From: Streptomyces spirodelae
GTDB lineage: Bacteria; Actinomycetota; Actinomycetes; Streptomycetales; Streptomycetaceae
DNA: 64,000 nucleotides
Direction of reading: 5' to 3'
Assembly: GCF_017676385.1 (NCBI RefSeq)
Contig: NZ_JAFFZN010000005.1
Span: 202,609-266,608 of the forward strand
Shown here in pieces: positions 23,501 to 33,091 of the stretch. The stretch's first letter is position 1, and each line of letters begins with the position of its first letter. Both the position numbers and the translations under genes were made by a program. The notes under the pieces are model-generated. The model saw only the letters and a program-made list of their open reading frames with translations, did not search any database and was not told where the DNA came from.

Positions 23501-24471
23501 CGGCCGCCGACGCCGCGACCCCGCTCGCCCACGCGCTCGCCCGCGGCACCGTGCTGCTGGACGGCGGGCTCTCCAACCAGCTGGAGGCGCAGGGCAACGA
23601 CCTGTCCGACGAGCTGTGGTCCGCCCGGCTGCTGGCCGAGGCGCCCGGGGAGATCGAGGCCGCGCACGCCGCGTATGTACGGGCCGGTGCCCGGGTGCTG
23701 ATCACCTCCAGCTACCAGGCGTCGTTCGAGGGGTTCGGGCGGCGTGGGCTGTCGGAGGAGGAGTCGGCGGCGCTGTTCCGGCGCAGCGTGGAGCTGGCCC
23801 GTACGGCCTCCGGCGACACAGCCGGCGGGCCGGTGTGGGTCGCGGCGTCGGTCGGCCCGTACGGTGCCGTGCTCGCCGACGGCAGTGAGTACCGGGGCCG
23901 GTACGGGCTGAGCATGGCGCAGCTGGTCGCCTTCCACCGGCCGCGTATCGAGGCGCTGGTCGCGGCGGCCCCGGATGTTCTCGCACTGGAGACGGTGCCG
24001 GACGCACTGGAGGCCGAGGCCATGCTGCGGGCGGCGGACGGCTGCGGGGTGCCGGTGTGGCTGAGCTACACGGTGGCCGAAGGGGCTGCGGCCCGAAGGG
24101 CCACAATGAGGGGTGGTGGCCGGGTGACGGGTGGGCTGACTCGTGCCGGCCAGCCGCTGGCTGAGTCCTTCGCCGTGGCGGCCGGCAATCCGCAGGTGCT
24201 CGCGGTCGGTGTCAACTGCTGTGCGGCCGACAAGGTCGGCGAGGCGCTGGAGGCGGCCGCTCAGGCGTGCCCCGGCGTACCGCTCGTCGCCTACCCGAAC
24301 AGCGGCGAGGGCTGGGACGCCGGGCGTGCGGCCTGGACAGGTGCGGCATCGTTCGACGCGGCGCTCGCCGCGGAGTGGGTGGCGCTCGGAGCCCGGCTGG
24401 TCGGCGGCTGCTGCCGGGTGGGCCCGGACGCCATCACCGCGCTGGGAGAGGTATTGCGGCAAGCCGACTGA
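23497..24471 (+). CDS. mmuM: Homocysteine S-methyltransferase
   Basis: A 324-residue protein of the pterin-independent homocysteine methyltransferase family (LLDGGLSNQLEAQGNDL at the start; VGVNCC and GGCCRVGP cysteines as zinc ligands). It methylates homocysteine, typically from S-methylmethionine, giving methionine. A 45-bp dispersed repeat (24086-24130) is inserted in frame between SYTVAEG and GLTRAGQPL, adding ARRATMRGGGRV; homologues normally go directly from the first to the second, so whether the enzyme still works is open. Confidence 0.88.
   Translation: MTAADAATPLAHALARGTVLLDGGLSNQLEAQGNDLSDELWSARLLAEAPGEIEAAHAAYVRAGARVLITSSYQASFEGFGRRGLSEEESAALFRRSVELARTASGDTAGGPVWVAASVGPYGAVLADGSEYRGRYGLSMAQLVAFHRPRIEALVAAAPDVLALETVPDALEAEAMLRAADGCGVPVWLSYTVAEGAAARRATMRGGGRVTGGLTRAGQPLAESFAVAAGNPQVLAVGVNCCAADKVGEALEAAAQACPGVPLVAYPNSGEGWDAGRAAWTGAASFDAALAAEWVALGARLVGGCCRVGPDAITALGEVLRQAD
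24086..24130. repeat. 45-bp dispersed repeat, copy C
   Basis: CTGCGGCCCGAAGGGCC through GTGGTGGCCGGGTGACGG; three mismatches against copies A and B at 17236-17331, same orientation on the plus strand although the host genes run in opposite directions. It lies inside mmuM and keeps the frame. Confidence 0.85.
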
Positions 24472-24528
24472 ACCCCGCACATCGCAGGCGTCCTCGCAAA
24501 GCGGCCGACGCTCCGCGAGGATTGCCGC

Positions 24529-25776
24529 ATGGGATTCCATGTCGACTCCGAGACCGGGCGGCTGCGCCGCGTCATCGTGCACCGGCCGGGGCTCGAACTG
24601 AAGAGGCTCACCCCGACCAACAAGGACGACCTCCTCTTCGACGATGTGCTCTGGGTGCGCCGGGCCCTGGAGGAGCACGACGCGTTCGCGGGCACGCTGC
24701 GCGAACTCGGCGTCGAGGTACACCTGTTCGGGGAGCTGCTGGCGGAGGTGCTCGATGTGCCGGCGGCCCGCGCCCTGGTCCTGGACCGGGTCTTCGACGA
24801 GAAGGAGTACGGTCTGCTGGCGACCGACCATCTGCGCGACTCCTTCGACCGGCTGCCGACCGCCGAGCTGGCCGAGGCGCTGATCGGGGGCATGACCAAG
24901 CGGGAGTATCTGGAGGGCTGCCCCGAACCGGCCTCGGTGCGCTTCCATGTGATGGACCTGGACGACTTCCTGCTCGCCCCGCTGCCGAACCACATCTTCA
25001 CCCGCGACACCTCCGCCTGGGTCTACGACGGGGTGTGCATCAACGCGATGCGGTGGCCCGCCCGGCAGCGCGAGACCGTCCATTTCGAGGCCGTCTACCG
25101 GCACCATCCGCTCTTCGCCGCACCAGCGCGTGGCGGGGCCGGCGGAGGCTTCCACACCTGGGCGGGCGGCCAGTCGGCGTATCCGGCCACCATCGAGGGC
25201 GGTGACGTCCTGGTGCTGGGCAACGGGGCTGTGCTGGTCGGGATGAGTGAGCGCACCACGCCGCAGGCCGTGGAGACGCTGGCCCGGGGGCTGTTCGAGC
25301 AGGGGTCGGCCCGTTCGATCGTGGCGCTGGACATGCCCAAGCGCCGCGCATTCATGCATCTGGACACGGTGCTGACGATGGTCGACGGTGAGACCTTCAC
25401 CCAGTACGAGGGGCTGGGGATGCTCCGCTCGTACACGATCGAGCCGGGCTCGGGCGCAGCCGAGCTGAAGGTCTCCGACCATCCGCCCGAGCACATGCAC
25501 CACGCCATCGCCGCCGCGTTGGGGCTGGACCGTATCCGGGTGCTGACACCGACGCAGGATGTGCGTTCGGCCGAGCGGGAGCAGTGGGACGACGGGTGCA
25601 ACGTGCTGGCCGTCGAGCCCGGTGTCGTCCTGGCGTACGACCGGAACGTGACGACCAACACCCATCTGCGGCGGCAGGGTGTCGAGGTGGTGGAGATCCC
25701 GGGCGGCGAGCTGGGGCGGGGGCGTGGCGGGCCGCGCTGTATGAGCTGCCCGGTGGAGCGCGACCCGGTCGTATAG
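24529..25776 (+). CDS. arcA: Arginine deiminase
   Basis: A 415-residue guanidino-group hydrolase: [33 protein letters not shown] and [10 protein letters not shown], placing the catalytic cysteine at C404 with Asp, Glu and His partners all present. It converts arginine to citrulline and ammonia, the first step of the arginine deiminase pathway. Ornithine carbamoyltransferase follows after 62 bases and an amino-acid permease after that; no carbamate kinase is nearby. Confidence 0.95.
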   Translation: MGFHVDSETGRLRRVIVHRPGLELKRLTPTNKDDLLFDDVLWVRRALEEHDAFAGTLRELGVEVHLFGELLAEVLDVPAARALVLDRVFDEKEYGLLATDHLRDSFDRLPTAELAEALIGGMTKREYLEGCPEPASVRFHVMDLDDFLLAPLPNHIFTRDTSAWVYDGVCINAMRWPARQRETVHFEAVYRHHPLFAAPARGGAGGGFHTWAGGQSAYPATIEGGDVLVLGNGAVLVGMSERTTPQAVETLARGLFEQGSARSIVALDMPKRRAFMHLDTVLTMVDGETFTQYEGLGMLRSYTIEPGSGAAELKVSDHPPEHMHHAIAAALGLDRIRVLTPTQDVRSAEREQWDDGCNVLAVEPGVVLAYDRNVTTNTHLRRQGVEVVEIPGGELGRGRGGPRCMSCPVERDPVV

Positions 25777-25838
25777 GAATTCGGTAGCTCGTATACTATT
25801 GCGGCCCTACCGTTCAGCGCGTGCAGCTAGGAGCCCTC

Positions 25839-26849
25839 ATGGCAGCAGACCTCACAGGCCGCCACTTCCTCAAGGAGCTGGATTTCACGCCGGAGGAGTT
25901 CCGCGCCCTGGTCCGGCTCGCGGCGGAGCTGAAGGCCGAGAAGCGGGCCGGGACCGAACGCCCGCGGCTGGGCGGACGCAACATCGCACTGATCTTCGAG
26001 AAGTCCTCCACCCGTACCCGCTGCGCGTTCGAGGTTGCCGCCGCCGATCAGGGCGCGCACACCACCTACCTCGACCCCACCGGATCGCACCTGGGCGCGA
26101 AGGAGTCCGTGAAGGACACCGCACGCGTGCTCGGGCGGATGTTCGACGGCATCCAGTACCGCGGCAGCGGCCAGGAGGTCGTCGAGGAGCTGGCCGCACA
26201 CGCGGGCGTCCCCGTCTACAACGGCCTCACCGACGAGTGGCACCCCACTCAGATGCTCGCGGACGTGCTCACCATGACCGAGCACGCGCCGGGCGCCCCC
26301 GGCCGGGCGCTGTCCGAGCTGGCGTACGCCTACCTGGGCGACGCGCGCAACAACATGGGCAACTCCTACCTGATCACGGGCGCGCTGCTGGGCATGGACG
26401 TACGCATCGTGGCGCCGCGCTCGCTGTGGCCCGAGGAGTCGGTGACCGCACGGGCGCGGGAGCTGGCCGAGGAGACAGGGGCCCGGATCACCCTGACCGA
26501 GGACGTGTCCGAGGGCGTGCGCGGCGCCGACTTCCTCGCCACGGACGTATGGGTCTCGATGGGCGAGCCCAAGCAGGCGTGGGACGAGCGGATCGAACTG
26601 CTGCAGCCCTACGCGGTGACCATGGACGTGCTCCGCGCCACCGGGAACCCCCGGGCGCGCTTCCTGCACTGTCTGCCCGCCTTCCACGACCTGGGCACCA
26701 CGGTGGCCCGGGAGATCCACGAGCAGTACGGGCTGACCTCGCTGGAGGTCACCGACGAGGTGTTCGAGTCGGAGCACTCGGTCGTCTTCGACCAGGCCGA
26801 GAACCGGCTGCACACGATCAAGGCCGTCCTGGTGGCGACGCTGAGCTGA
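25839..26849 (+). CDS. argF: Ornithine carbamoyltransferase
   Basis: A 336-residue protein: carbamoyl-phosphate loop [31 protein letters not shown], and ornithine-binding [10 protein letters not shown]. Next to arcA it probably serves catabolism (citrulline to ornithine and carbamoyl phosphate, arcB-like), but family sequence alone does not separate this from the biosynthetic argF. A TATACT at 25792-25797, just after the arcA stop, could be a -10 for its own promoter. Confidence 0.93.
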   Translation: MAADLTGRHFLKELDFTPEEFRALVRLAAELKAEKRAGTERPRLGGRNIALIFEKSSTRTRCAFEVAAADQGAHTTYLDPTGSHLGAKESVKDTARVLGRMFDGIQYRGSGQEVVEELAAHAGVPVYNGLTDEWHPTQMLADVLTMTEHAPGAPGRALSELAYAYLGDARNNMGNSYLITGALLGMDVRIVAPRSLWPEESVTARARELAEETGARITLTEDVSEGVRGADFLATDVWVSMGEPKQAWDERIELLQPYAVTMDVLRATGNPRARFLHCLPAFHDLGTTVAREIHEQYGLTSLEVTDEVFESEHSVVFDQAENRLHTIKAVLVATLS

Positions 26850-26940
26850 GGCCGACAGAGGCGACCTCGCCATGTGTGCATAGTCATACGGATGAGTGCG
26901 GGATCATGCAGAGATCGCCGTTACGCTGGACTCCAGCCTC

Positions 26941-26970
26941 GAAGGGTCCGGGCCACCGCCCGGGCCCTTC
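26941..26970 (+). terminator. Strong hairpin between argF and the permease
   Basis: GAAGGGTCCGGGC, loop CACC, GCCCGGGCCCTTC: a 13-bp stem with one G-T pair. It lies 91 bases after argF and 62 before the permease start. It may terminate the arcA-argF transcript or act as an attenuator in the permease leader. A possible ArgR-like site (GTGCATA-GT-CATAC around 26876-26889) precedes it. Confidence 0.55.
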
Positions 26971-27032
26971 CCTTGTGCACGTCCGCGTGTGCACACCACC
27001 CCGTGCACACCCCGCACCGCCCTGGAAGTTCC

Positions 27033-28478
27033 ATGCCCCGCACCGGCCTGCGCCTGAAGTCCCCCGATCTGCTGGTCGCCGAATCCGGCGCCGACCTGGA
27101 GGGACACGGCCTCAAGCGCACCCTGGGCCCGTTCCAGCTCGTGTGCTTCGGCATCGGCGCGATCGTGGGAACCGGCATCTTCGTCGGCCTGTCCGACACC
27201 GTGGCCGAGGCCGGACCCGCCGTCGTCGTCTCCTTCCTCCTCGCCGCCCTGACCTGCGTCTTCACTGCCTTCTCGTTCGCAGAGCTGGGCGGCGCCATCC
27301 CCGTCTCGGGCAGCTCGTACTCCTACACCTACGCCTCGCTGGGCGAGCGCGCGGCCTTCCTGGTCGGCTGGTGCCTGCTGCTGGAGTACGGGGTCTCCGT
27401 CTCCGCCGTCGCCATCGGGTGGGGGCAGTATCTGAACGAACTGCTGGAGAACACCGTCGGCCTGCGCATCCCCGCCTCCCTCGCCGACGCTCCCGGACAC
27501 GGCGGCGTCGTCAATGTGCCGGCCGTCGTGGTGATGCTGCTCGCCGCCGTACTGCTGGTGCGCGGGGTGCGGGAGAGCGCGCGGGCGACCGCCGTGATGG
27601 CGGTGATCAAGGTCGGCATCCTGGTGCTCTTCTGCGCCATCGCCTTCACCGCCTACGACGCGGGCAACCTGATGCCCTTCGCGCCGGAGGGCATCGGCGG
27701 TATCGGCGCGGGCGCCTCGCTGGCCTTCTTCTCCTTCATCGGCTTCGACGCGATCTCCACCGCCGGTGAGGAGGTCAAGAATCCGCGCAGGAACATACCG
27801 CTGGCCATCATGGTGACCATCGGCTGTGTGGCGCTGCTCTACTGCCTGGTGTCGGTCGCCGCGATCGGTGCGATGCCCTGGGAGCAGGTGGGCGGCAAGC
27901 CGGCGGCGCTCTCGCTGATCGTCGACCACGCCACCGGCTCCGCCTTCGGCTCCACGGTGATCGCGCTGGGTGCGGTGGTGGCCATCGCCTCGGTGGTGCT
28001 GGCGGTGATGTACGGGCAGACCCGCATCCTGCTGTCGATGTCCCGGGACGGCCTGATGCCGCAGGTGTTCGAGCGGGTCTCGCCGAAAACCTCGACACCG
28101 GTCGCCAACACCTGGATCGTCGCGGTCGTCTTCGCCGTCCCGGCCGCCGTCGTACCGCTGGACGTGGTACTCGACATGACGGTCATCGGCACGTTGGCGA
28201 TCATGGCTGTGGTGAACGTCTGCGTCCTCGCCCTGCGGCGCTCGCACCCCGGCCTCCAGCGCAGGTTCCGGGTGCCGCTCTACCCGGTTGCGCCGCTGCT
28301 GGGCGTGGCCTTCAGCCTGTACCTGATGTCCGGGCTGCCGTTGGTGACGTGGATACAGTTCGCCGTCTTCGTGGCCGTCGGAGCGCTGGTGTACTCGGCG
28401 TACGGCCGGCGCCGCTCACGGCTCGGGGCCGCCGCCGCGCCGGAATCCGCCCCTTCCTTGGTCCGACAAGCCCGGTAA
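27033..28478 (+). CDS. Amino-acid permease (APC superfamily, CAT-like)
   Basis: A 481-residue protein with about 12 transmembrane segments. GPFQLVCFGIGAIVGTGIFVGL is the first-helix APC signature, shown as GIGAIVGTGIF, and FSFIGFDAISTAGEEVKNPRRNIP is typical of cationic amino-acid transporters. I chose ATG 27033. Position after arcA-argF suggests arginine/ornithine exchange or uptake. Confidence 0.85.
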   Translation: MPRTGLRLKSPDLLVAESGADLEGHGLKRTLGPFQLVCFGIGAIVGTGIFVGLSDTVAEAGPAVVVSFLLAALTCVFTAFSFAELGGAIPVSGSSYSYTYASLGERAAFLVGWCLLLEYGVSVSAVAIGWGQYLNELLENTVGLRIPASLADAPGHGGVVNVPAVVVMLLAAVLLVRGVRESARATAVMAVIKVGILVLFCAIAFTAYDAGNLMPFAPEGIGGIGAGASLAFFSFIGFDAISTAGEEVKNPRRNIPLAIMVTIGCVALLYCLVSVAAIGAMPWEQVGGKPAALSLIVDHATGSAFGSTVIALGAVVAIASVVLAVMYGQTRILLSMSRDGLMPQVFERVSPKTSTPVANTWIVAVVFAVPAAVVPLDVVLDMTVIGTLAIMAVVNVCVLALRRSHPGLQRRFRVPLYPVAPLLGVAFSLYLMSGLPLVTWIQFAVFVAVGALVYSAYGRRRSRLGAAAAPESAPSLVRQAR

Positions 28479-28491
28479 GAACTGCCCTGCC

Positions 28492-29610
28492 CTAGGTGTC
28501 GCCGTTGCGGCGGGCCAGTTCCTCCTCCGTGAGCCGCTGGAGCAGCGCCACCCGGGCGGCCAGATCGGGATCGTCGTCCTCGTCCTCGTCCTCGACGTCC
28601 AGGTCCTCGGCCCGCATCCGCTCGTCCTGGACCAGGACCGGCTCGTCCGGGTCGTAGTCGCTCGGGCGGGGGCCCTCCGGACCGTCGGGGCCGATCCGGA
28701 CGAACCGTTCGACGCGGACGAGGCGCAGCCGGCGCCCCGCGAAGCGCAGCTCGACGCCGCGCTCCTCGTCGAGCCGGTCGGCCGCTTCCTTGTAGACGGC
28801 GCGGGTGGCCTCGTCCAAGCTCTGCAAGGCGGGTGCCAGCACCCGCAGCAGCATGGTGAGGGAGTCGCGGGCCTCCTGTGGGGTGCCGCTGTCGCCGGTC
28901 TCGGAGCGCCAGGCGCCGCACTCCTCCTCGGCGAAGAGGAACGCCGGCGGCAGCAGCACGCCCCCCGGGTGGGTGACGGCAGCCCGCCGTGCATCCTCAC
29001 GGACCTGGGGGTCGTCCCCCTCGCGGTGGGCGGAGGCGAGCAGCTCGGCTTTGAGGAGGCCCTCGGAGGGGCCGGTGGGCGCGGCCGCGTCCAGTACGAA
29101 ACCGGCGGTACGGTCGGGCAGCCGGCGCGCTGTGCCGGGCGCCGCCGGATCGGGGTCGGAGGGGCGGGGCGGCTCGGGGCCCTCCGGCCCTGCGCGGATG
29201 ACGTTCTCGGCCCGTACGACGCGGTAGCGCTCACCGAGCACGGTCAGCTCGTCCAGCGCCTCCCGGTCCAGGCGCTCGGCGGCCGCCTGGCAGGCCGCTC
29301 GGGTCTCCTCCTCGCCCGCCTCCTGTGCCTCGTGGGCGCGGCGGCGGAAGTGCGAGCCCAGCCCGTCGCGGGCGCTCTGCGGGGTGGGCGCGCCGAAGTA
29401 CGAAAGCAACTGCCAGCCGGCCTCCCCGTCCGCCTCCCTCCGTTCCCTGGCGGGCCCGAAGACGGGGCGGAACCCCATCAGCACGGGGTAGCGCTCCCGC
29501 GCCAGCCACGCCTCCTCATCCGCCATGGCGGCCACCGGCTCCGCCAGGGGGGCCACTCTGATCGTCCGGTAGGGCGGTACGCGATCCGTCCCGTCACACT
29601 CTCCCTGCAT
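28492..29610 (-). CDS. DUF5954-like Streptomyces protein
   Basis: A 372-residue protein with two related halves, each containing a patterned run (RYRVVRAENVIRAGPEGPEPPRPSD and LRLVRVERFVRIGPDGPEGPRPSD) and an acidic C-terminus (VEDEDEDDDPD). I recall such proteins as DUF5954; function unknown. ATG 29610 (MQGECDGTDRVPPYRTIRVAPL) is chosen because the conserved segment begins right after it. It is cytoplasmic by appearance. Confidence 0.65.
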   Translation of the reverse strand: MQGECDGTDRVPPYRTIRVAPLAEPVAAMADEEAWLARERYPVLMGFRPVFGPARERREADGEAGWQLLSYFGAPTPQSARDGLGSHFRRRAHEAQEAGEEETRAACQAAAERLDREALDELTVLGERYRVVRAENVIRAGPEGPEPPRPSDPDPAAPGTARRLPDRTAGFVLDAAAPTGPSEGLLKAELLASAHREGDDPQVREDARRAAVTHPGGVLLPPAFLFAEEECGAWRSETGDSGTPQEARDSLTMLLRVLAPALQSLDEATRAVYKEAADRLDEERGVELRFAGRRLRLVRVERFVRIGPDGPEGPRPSDYDPDEPVLVQDERMRAEDLDVEDEDEDDDPDLAARVALLQRLTEEELARRNGDT

Positions 29611-29637
29611 GCGGCAAGTATGCGCACGACTACCGTA

Positions 29638-29672
29638 CGTACGGGCCGAGTTCGCGAAGTTCGGCCGTACGG
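29638..29672. promoter_or_regulatory. Inverted repeat between divergent genes
   Basis: CGTACGGGCCGA and TCGGCCGTACGG, with an 11-base centre containing TTCGCGAA. The arms pair with one bulged base. It lies between the DUF5954-like gene and the small membrane protein and could be an operator or 5' hairpin. Confidence 0.35.
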
Positions 29673-29753
29673 CTGGTTGGCCCGCCGGCCGCGGGGCACT
29701 GTGTGCGGGTGGGCCGGGAGCACCGCAGGAGAGGGATGCGAGAGGGAGGCCGG

Positions 29754-30170
29754 GTGAAACCTGTGACGCGCGTGGGACTGCTGAGGGCCGTGGGCGCGGC
29801 GACCGCCTGCTACGGGGTCGCCGTCGCGGCCTGGCCGCAGCTGTTGGCCAAGCCCTCCGGACTGGTGACCGAGGACGGCCGCACCCCACAGGACACCCGC
29901 ACCGCCCTGCGCCCGCTGGCCTGGCGGGACGCGGCCTGCGGAGTGGCCCTGATGCTGGCGCCCGAGGGCCCGGCGCTGACCACCGCCGCCTGGCTGCGTG
30001 CCGCCGCCGACCTGGGCGACGCGGCGCTGCTGGGCGCGACACTCCCTCGCGAGGCCCGCGCCAAGGCGGTCGCCGTCTCGGTGGGCTGGGGCGCGCTGTC
30101 GGTGGCGGCGCTGTGCGCGGGCCGGACGCGCTCGCCGGGCGAGGACACAGGGCCGCGGCTACGCTCATGA
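29754..30170 (+). CDS. Small integral membrane protein of unknown function
   Basis: About 138 residues from GTG 29754 (VKPVTRVGLLRAVGAATAC), which follows GAGGGAGG. Three to four hydrophobic segments (ATACYGVAVAAWPQLLA, ALRPLAWRDAACGVALMLA, ALLGATLP..VAVSVGWGALSVAALCAG), resembling DUF4267-type small membrane proteins. It precedes the phosphatase gene by one base, so it is probably cotranscribed. Confidence 0.6.
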   Translation: MKPVTRVGLLRAVGAATACYGVAVAAWPQLLAKPSGLVTEDGRTPQDTRTALRPLAWRDAACGVALMLAPEGPALTTAAWLRAAADLGDAALLGATLPREARAKAVAVSVGWGALSVAALCAGRTRSPGEDTGPRLRS

Positions 30171-30171
30171 C

Positions 30172-31044
30172 ATGGGTGGTCGGCACCGTCATGCGCGGCC
30201 GGCGAGCGCCGACGATCTGCTCTCGCAGCTCGGACGGCTCACGGCCAGGGTCCGCGAAGAGGTCGAGGTGCAGCGCGCCCGGGTCGAGCTGGCCGAAGCC
30301 CTGCAACGCGGAATGCTCCCCTCCACCCTGCCCACCGCACCGGGCCTGCGCGTCGCGGCCCGCTACGCCCCGGCCCGCAACGGCCTGGACATCGGGGGCG
30401 ACTGGTACGACGGCTTCCGGCTGTCCGACGGGACCCTCGGCTTCTCCATCGGCGATGTGCAAGGGCACGATGTGGAGGCCGCCGCCTACATGGGCCAGGT
30501 GCGGATCGCACTGCGCGCCGTGGCCGCCATGGGCACAACGGACCCCGGCGAGATCCTGCACACCGCCAACGAGCTGCTCGCGGCCACGGACAATCCGCTC
30601 TTCGCCACCTGCGTCTTCCTCCGCTTCGACCCGCGCACGTGGAGTGTGCACACCGCGCGGGCCGGACACACGGGAGCCGTGTGGGCGCGGGCCGACGGGG
30701 TGGGCGGGGTCATCGACCACCCCCCGGAGGAGATCGGCCTCCCGCTGGCCGTCATGGAGTGCCAGAGCTACCAGGTGACCGAGTACCACCTGACCCAGCC
30801 CGGTGCGCTGGCGCTGCTGACCGACGGGGTGGTGGAGGGGCCCCGGTTCCCGCTCGAGGAGGGCCTGGCCCAGGTGGCGCGGGTGCTGCGGGACGGCGTC
30901 CGTGACGACCCCGAGGTGCTCGCCGACCGCGTCATGGAGGTGGCGGAGAAGACCGGCCACACCGACGACGCGGCGGTGCTGGTGCTCAGCTATGAGGGGC
31001 CGGAGGCGTGTCAGACGGCCGACACAGCACCCGGCGTTGTCTGA
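30172..31044 (+). CDS. SpoIIE-type PP2C serine phosphatase
   Basis: A 290-residue soluble phosphatase. Metal-binding aspartates are visible in IGGDWYDGF, IGDVQGHDVEA, LLTDGVVEG and HTDDAAVLVL. A short N-terminal helix (LSQLGRLTARVREEVEVQRARVELAEAL) may be a coiled-coil linker. Such enzymes dephosphorylate anti-anti-sigma factors. Its stop overlaps the MASE1 gene (TGATG), so the two are coupled and may form a sensor-phosphatase pair. Confidence 0.85.
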   Translation: MGGRHRHARPASADDLLSQLGRLTARVREEVEVQRARVELAEALQRGMLPSTLPTAPGLRVAARYAPARNGLDIGGDWYDGFRLSDGTLGFSIGDVQGHDVEAAAYMGQVRIALRAVAAMGTTDPGEILHTANELLAATDNPLFATCVFLRFDPRTWSVHTARAGHTGAVWARADGVGGVIDHPPEEIGLPLAVMECQSYQVTEYHLTQPGALALLTDGVVEGPRFPLEEGLAQVARVLRDGVRDDPEVLADRVMEVAEKTGHTDDAAVLVLSYEGPEACQTADTAPGVV

Positions 31045-32114
31045 TGAACGGTGTGGCACCACCCAACGAGACGACGGCGGACCGGACACCGGAGCCCTCC
31101 CCCTTCCCGGTCTGGCCACTGACCGGCGGCACCAGGGGAGGCATGGTCGCCGCGTACGTGCTGTGCATCGTCGTACTGGCCCTGTCCTACTACGCGGGCG
31201 GACGGCTCGGCCTGCTGTGGCGGGTGGAGGTCGAGGGAGCGGTGGTCACCCCGTTCTGGCCGCCGACCGGTATCGCCGTCGCCGGCCTGCTCTACTTCGG
31301 GCTGCGGGTGTGGCCGGGCGTGGCGCTGGGCTCGCTGCTGGTGCTCCTCTACATGGGACCGCTGAGCTGGACGGCCGCCGGGTCCGTGGCCGGGAGCACG
31401 CTCGCGCCCGTCGTCGCCTGCTTCCTGCTGCGCCGGGTGGGCTTCCGCGAGCAGGTCGACCGGCTCAGGGACGGGGTGAGCCTGGTCTTCCTCGGAGCGC
31501 TCCTCGGCATGCTGGTGAGCGCGACCGTGGGCTGCCTGATGCTGGTCGCGGGCGGCAATCTGCAGCTGCGGGAGTACTGGCCGGTCTGGTCGGCGTGGTG
31601 GGCCGGCGACGCGGTCGGTGTCCTGGTCGTCACCCCCCTGCTGCTGTCCCTGCCCAAGCTGGGCCGCCCGCGCAACTGGGTGCAGGCCGGCGAAGCGGTC
31701 GGCCTGGCGGCGGCGACCACCGCGGTGGCCATCGTGGTGACCCGCGCCCCGATCGACCTGCTGTTCCTGGTCTTCCCGCTGCTGGTGTGGGCGGCGCTGC
31801 GCTTCCAGCTCGCCGGGAGCGCGGTGAGCACGACCATCCTCGCCATCGCCGCCACCTGGGGAGCCACCGACCGTGCCGGGGTGTTCGCACGGCAGGACCT
31901 GATCACGGACATGGTCACGCTCCAGGCGCTCAACGGCTCCGCCGCGCTGACGACACTGCTGCTGGCCGCCGTCACGGCGGAGAAGCGCAACACCCACCGC
32001 AGGATCGCCGCCGCCTGCGACGACCTGGCCGAAATGGTGGAGGTCCTCGCCCCCCAGGGCCGCGGCCCCCGCTCCTTCCCCGCGGGCGGCCGCACGGGCC
32101 AGCGCCAGGGGTAG
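31044..32114 (+). CDS. MASE1-domain membrane sensor protein
   Basis: A 356-residue protein with 8-9 transmembrane helices and the MASE1 pattern (FWPPTGIAVAGLLYFGLRVWPGVALGS; WSAWWAGDAVGVLVVTPLLL), followed by only a short cytoplasmic tail (EKRNTHRRIAAACDDLAEMVEVL). MASE1 normally carries a kinase or cyclase output domain; here it has none and is coupled to the separate phosphatase gene upstream. Confidence 0.85.
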   Translation: MNGVAPPNETTADRTPEPSPFPVWPLTGGTRGGMVAAYVLCIVVLALSYYAGGRLGLLWRVEVEGAVVTPFWPPTGIAVAGLLYFGLRVWPGVALGSLLVLLYMGPLSWTAAGSVAGSTLAPVVACFLLRRVGFREQVDRLRDGVSLVFLGALLGMLVSATVGCLMLVAGGNLQLREYWPVWSAWWAGDAVGVLVVTPLLLSLPKLGRPRNWVQAGEAVGLAAATTAVAIVVTRAPIDLLFLVFPLLVWAALRFQLAGSAVSTTILAIAATWGATDRAGVFARQDLITDMVTLQALNGSAALTTLLLAAVTAEKRNTHRRIAAACDDLAEMVEVLAPQGRGPRSFPAGGRTGQRQG

Positions 32115-32208
32115 GGCTCGGGCTTGGGCTCGGGCTCGGGCCGAGCTGTCTCGCCGCACGGCTGGGATCTGCCGCCGATCTACCCGGCCGGGTACAGCGG
32201 CGGGGCCC

Positions 32209-33033
32209 TCAGAGGATTTCCAGCGGGCGCCTGCGGCTCGGCGGGGGGAACGCCTCGTTCAGCGCGGCGAGGTCCTCCTCGGTCAGGTGCAGGTCGGCCG
32301 CCGCGCGGTTCTCCTCGACATGGGCGCGAGAGGAGGCTTTGGGAATCGCGATGACGTCCGGGTGGCGCAGCACCCAGGCCAGCGCCACCTGCGCGGGCGT
32401 CGCACCGTGCGCGTCGGCGACCGAGCGGAGCGCCGGGTGGTCCAGGAGCCGTCCCTGCTCGACGGGCGAGTACGCCATCACGGGCACCGACAGCTCCCGG
32501 CAGCGGGGCAGCAGGTCGAACTCCGGGCCGCGCCGGGTGAGGTTGTAGAGGACCTGGTCGGTGGCGGGCACGGCGCCTTCCGGGAGGTCTGCCAGGTCGT
32601 CGGTGTCCAGGTTGCTGACCCCCCAGAAGCGGATGTCTCCCTCGTCGACCAGCCCGTCCAGCGCCTCGACGGTCTCCGCCAGCGGGACTCCGCCGCGCCA
32701 GTGCAGCAGGTACAGATCGATGCGGTCGGTGCCCAGCCGGCGCAGGCTGGCCCGGCACGCTTCGACGGTGCCGCGCCGGTCGGCGTTGGACGGCAGCACC
32801 TTGCTGACGAGGAACACCTCGTCCCTGCGCCCCTTGACGGCCTCGCCGACCAGCTCCTCGGCGGCGCCGCTGCCGTACATCTCGGCCGTGTCGATGAGCG
32901 TCATGCCCTGGTCGATGCCGGTGCGCAGCGCGTCCAGTTCCTGGGCGCGCCGGGAGGGGTCGTCGCCCATGTGCCAGGTGCCCTGGCCGAGCGCCGGGAC
33001 GGGCGTACCTGAGGGAAGGTTCACTGTGCGCAC
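32209..33033 (-). CDS. Aldo/keto reductase
   Basis: A 274-residue TIM-barrel NAD(P)H oxidoreductase: [12 protein letters not shown] (Asp/Tyr), [10 protein letters not shown] (Lys), YLLHWRGG (His), and [13 protein letters not shown] for cofactor binding. The tetrad D-Y-K-H is complete. Start GTG 33033 follows AAGGAAAGGA. It lies 58 bases after yhfW on the same strand, at the end of the yhf-type operon; E. coli yhf has no such gene in this position as far as I recall, so it may be an added member. Confidence 0.88.
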   Translation of the reverse strand: MRTVNLPSGTPVPALGQGTWHMGDDPSRRAQELDALRTGIDQGMTLIDTAEMYGSGAAEELVGEAVKGRRDEVFLVSKVLPSNADRRGTVEACRASLRRLGTDRIDLYLLHWRGGVPLAETVEALDGLVDEGDIRFWGVSNLDTDDLADLPEGAVPATDQVLYNLTRRGPEFDLLPRCRELSVPVMAYSPVEQGRLLDHPALRSVADAHGATPAQVALAWVLRHPDVIAIPKASSRAHVEENRAAADLHLTEEDLAALNEAFPPPSRRRPLEIL

Positions 33034-33091
33034 GACGTTCGCGGTCCTTTCCTTCGGCGGCGGTACTGCACGGACTCCGACCCATGATCGC

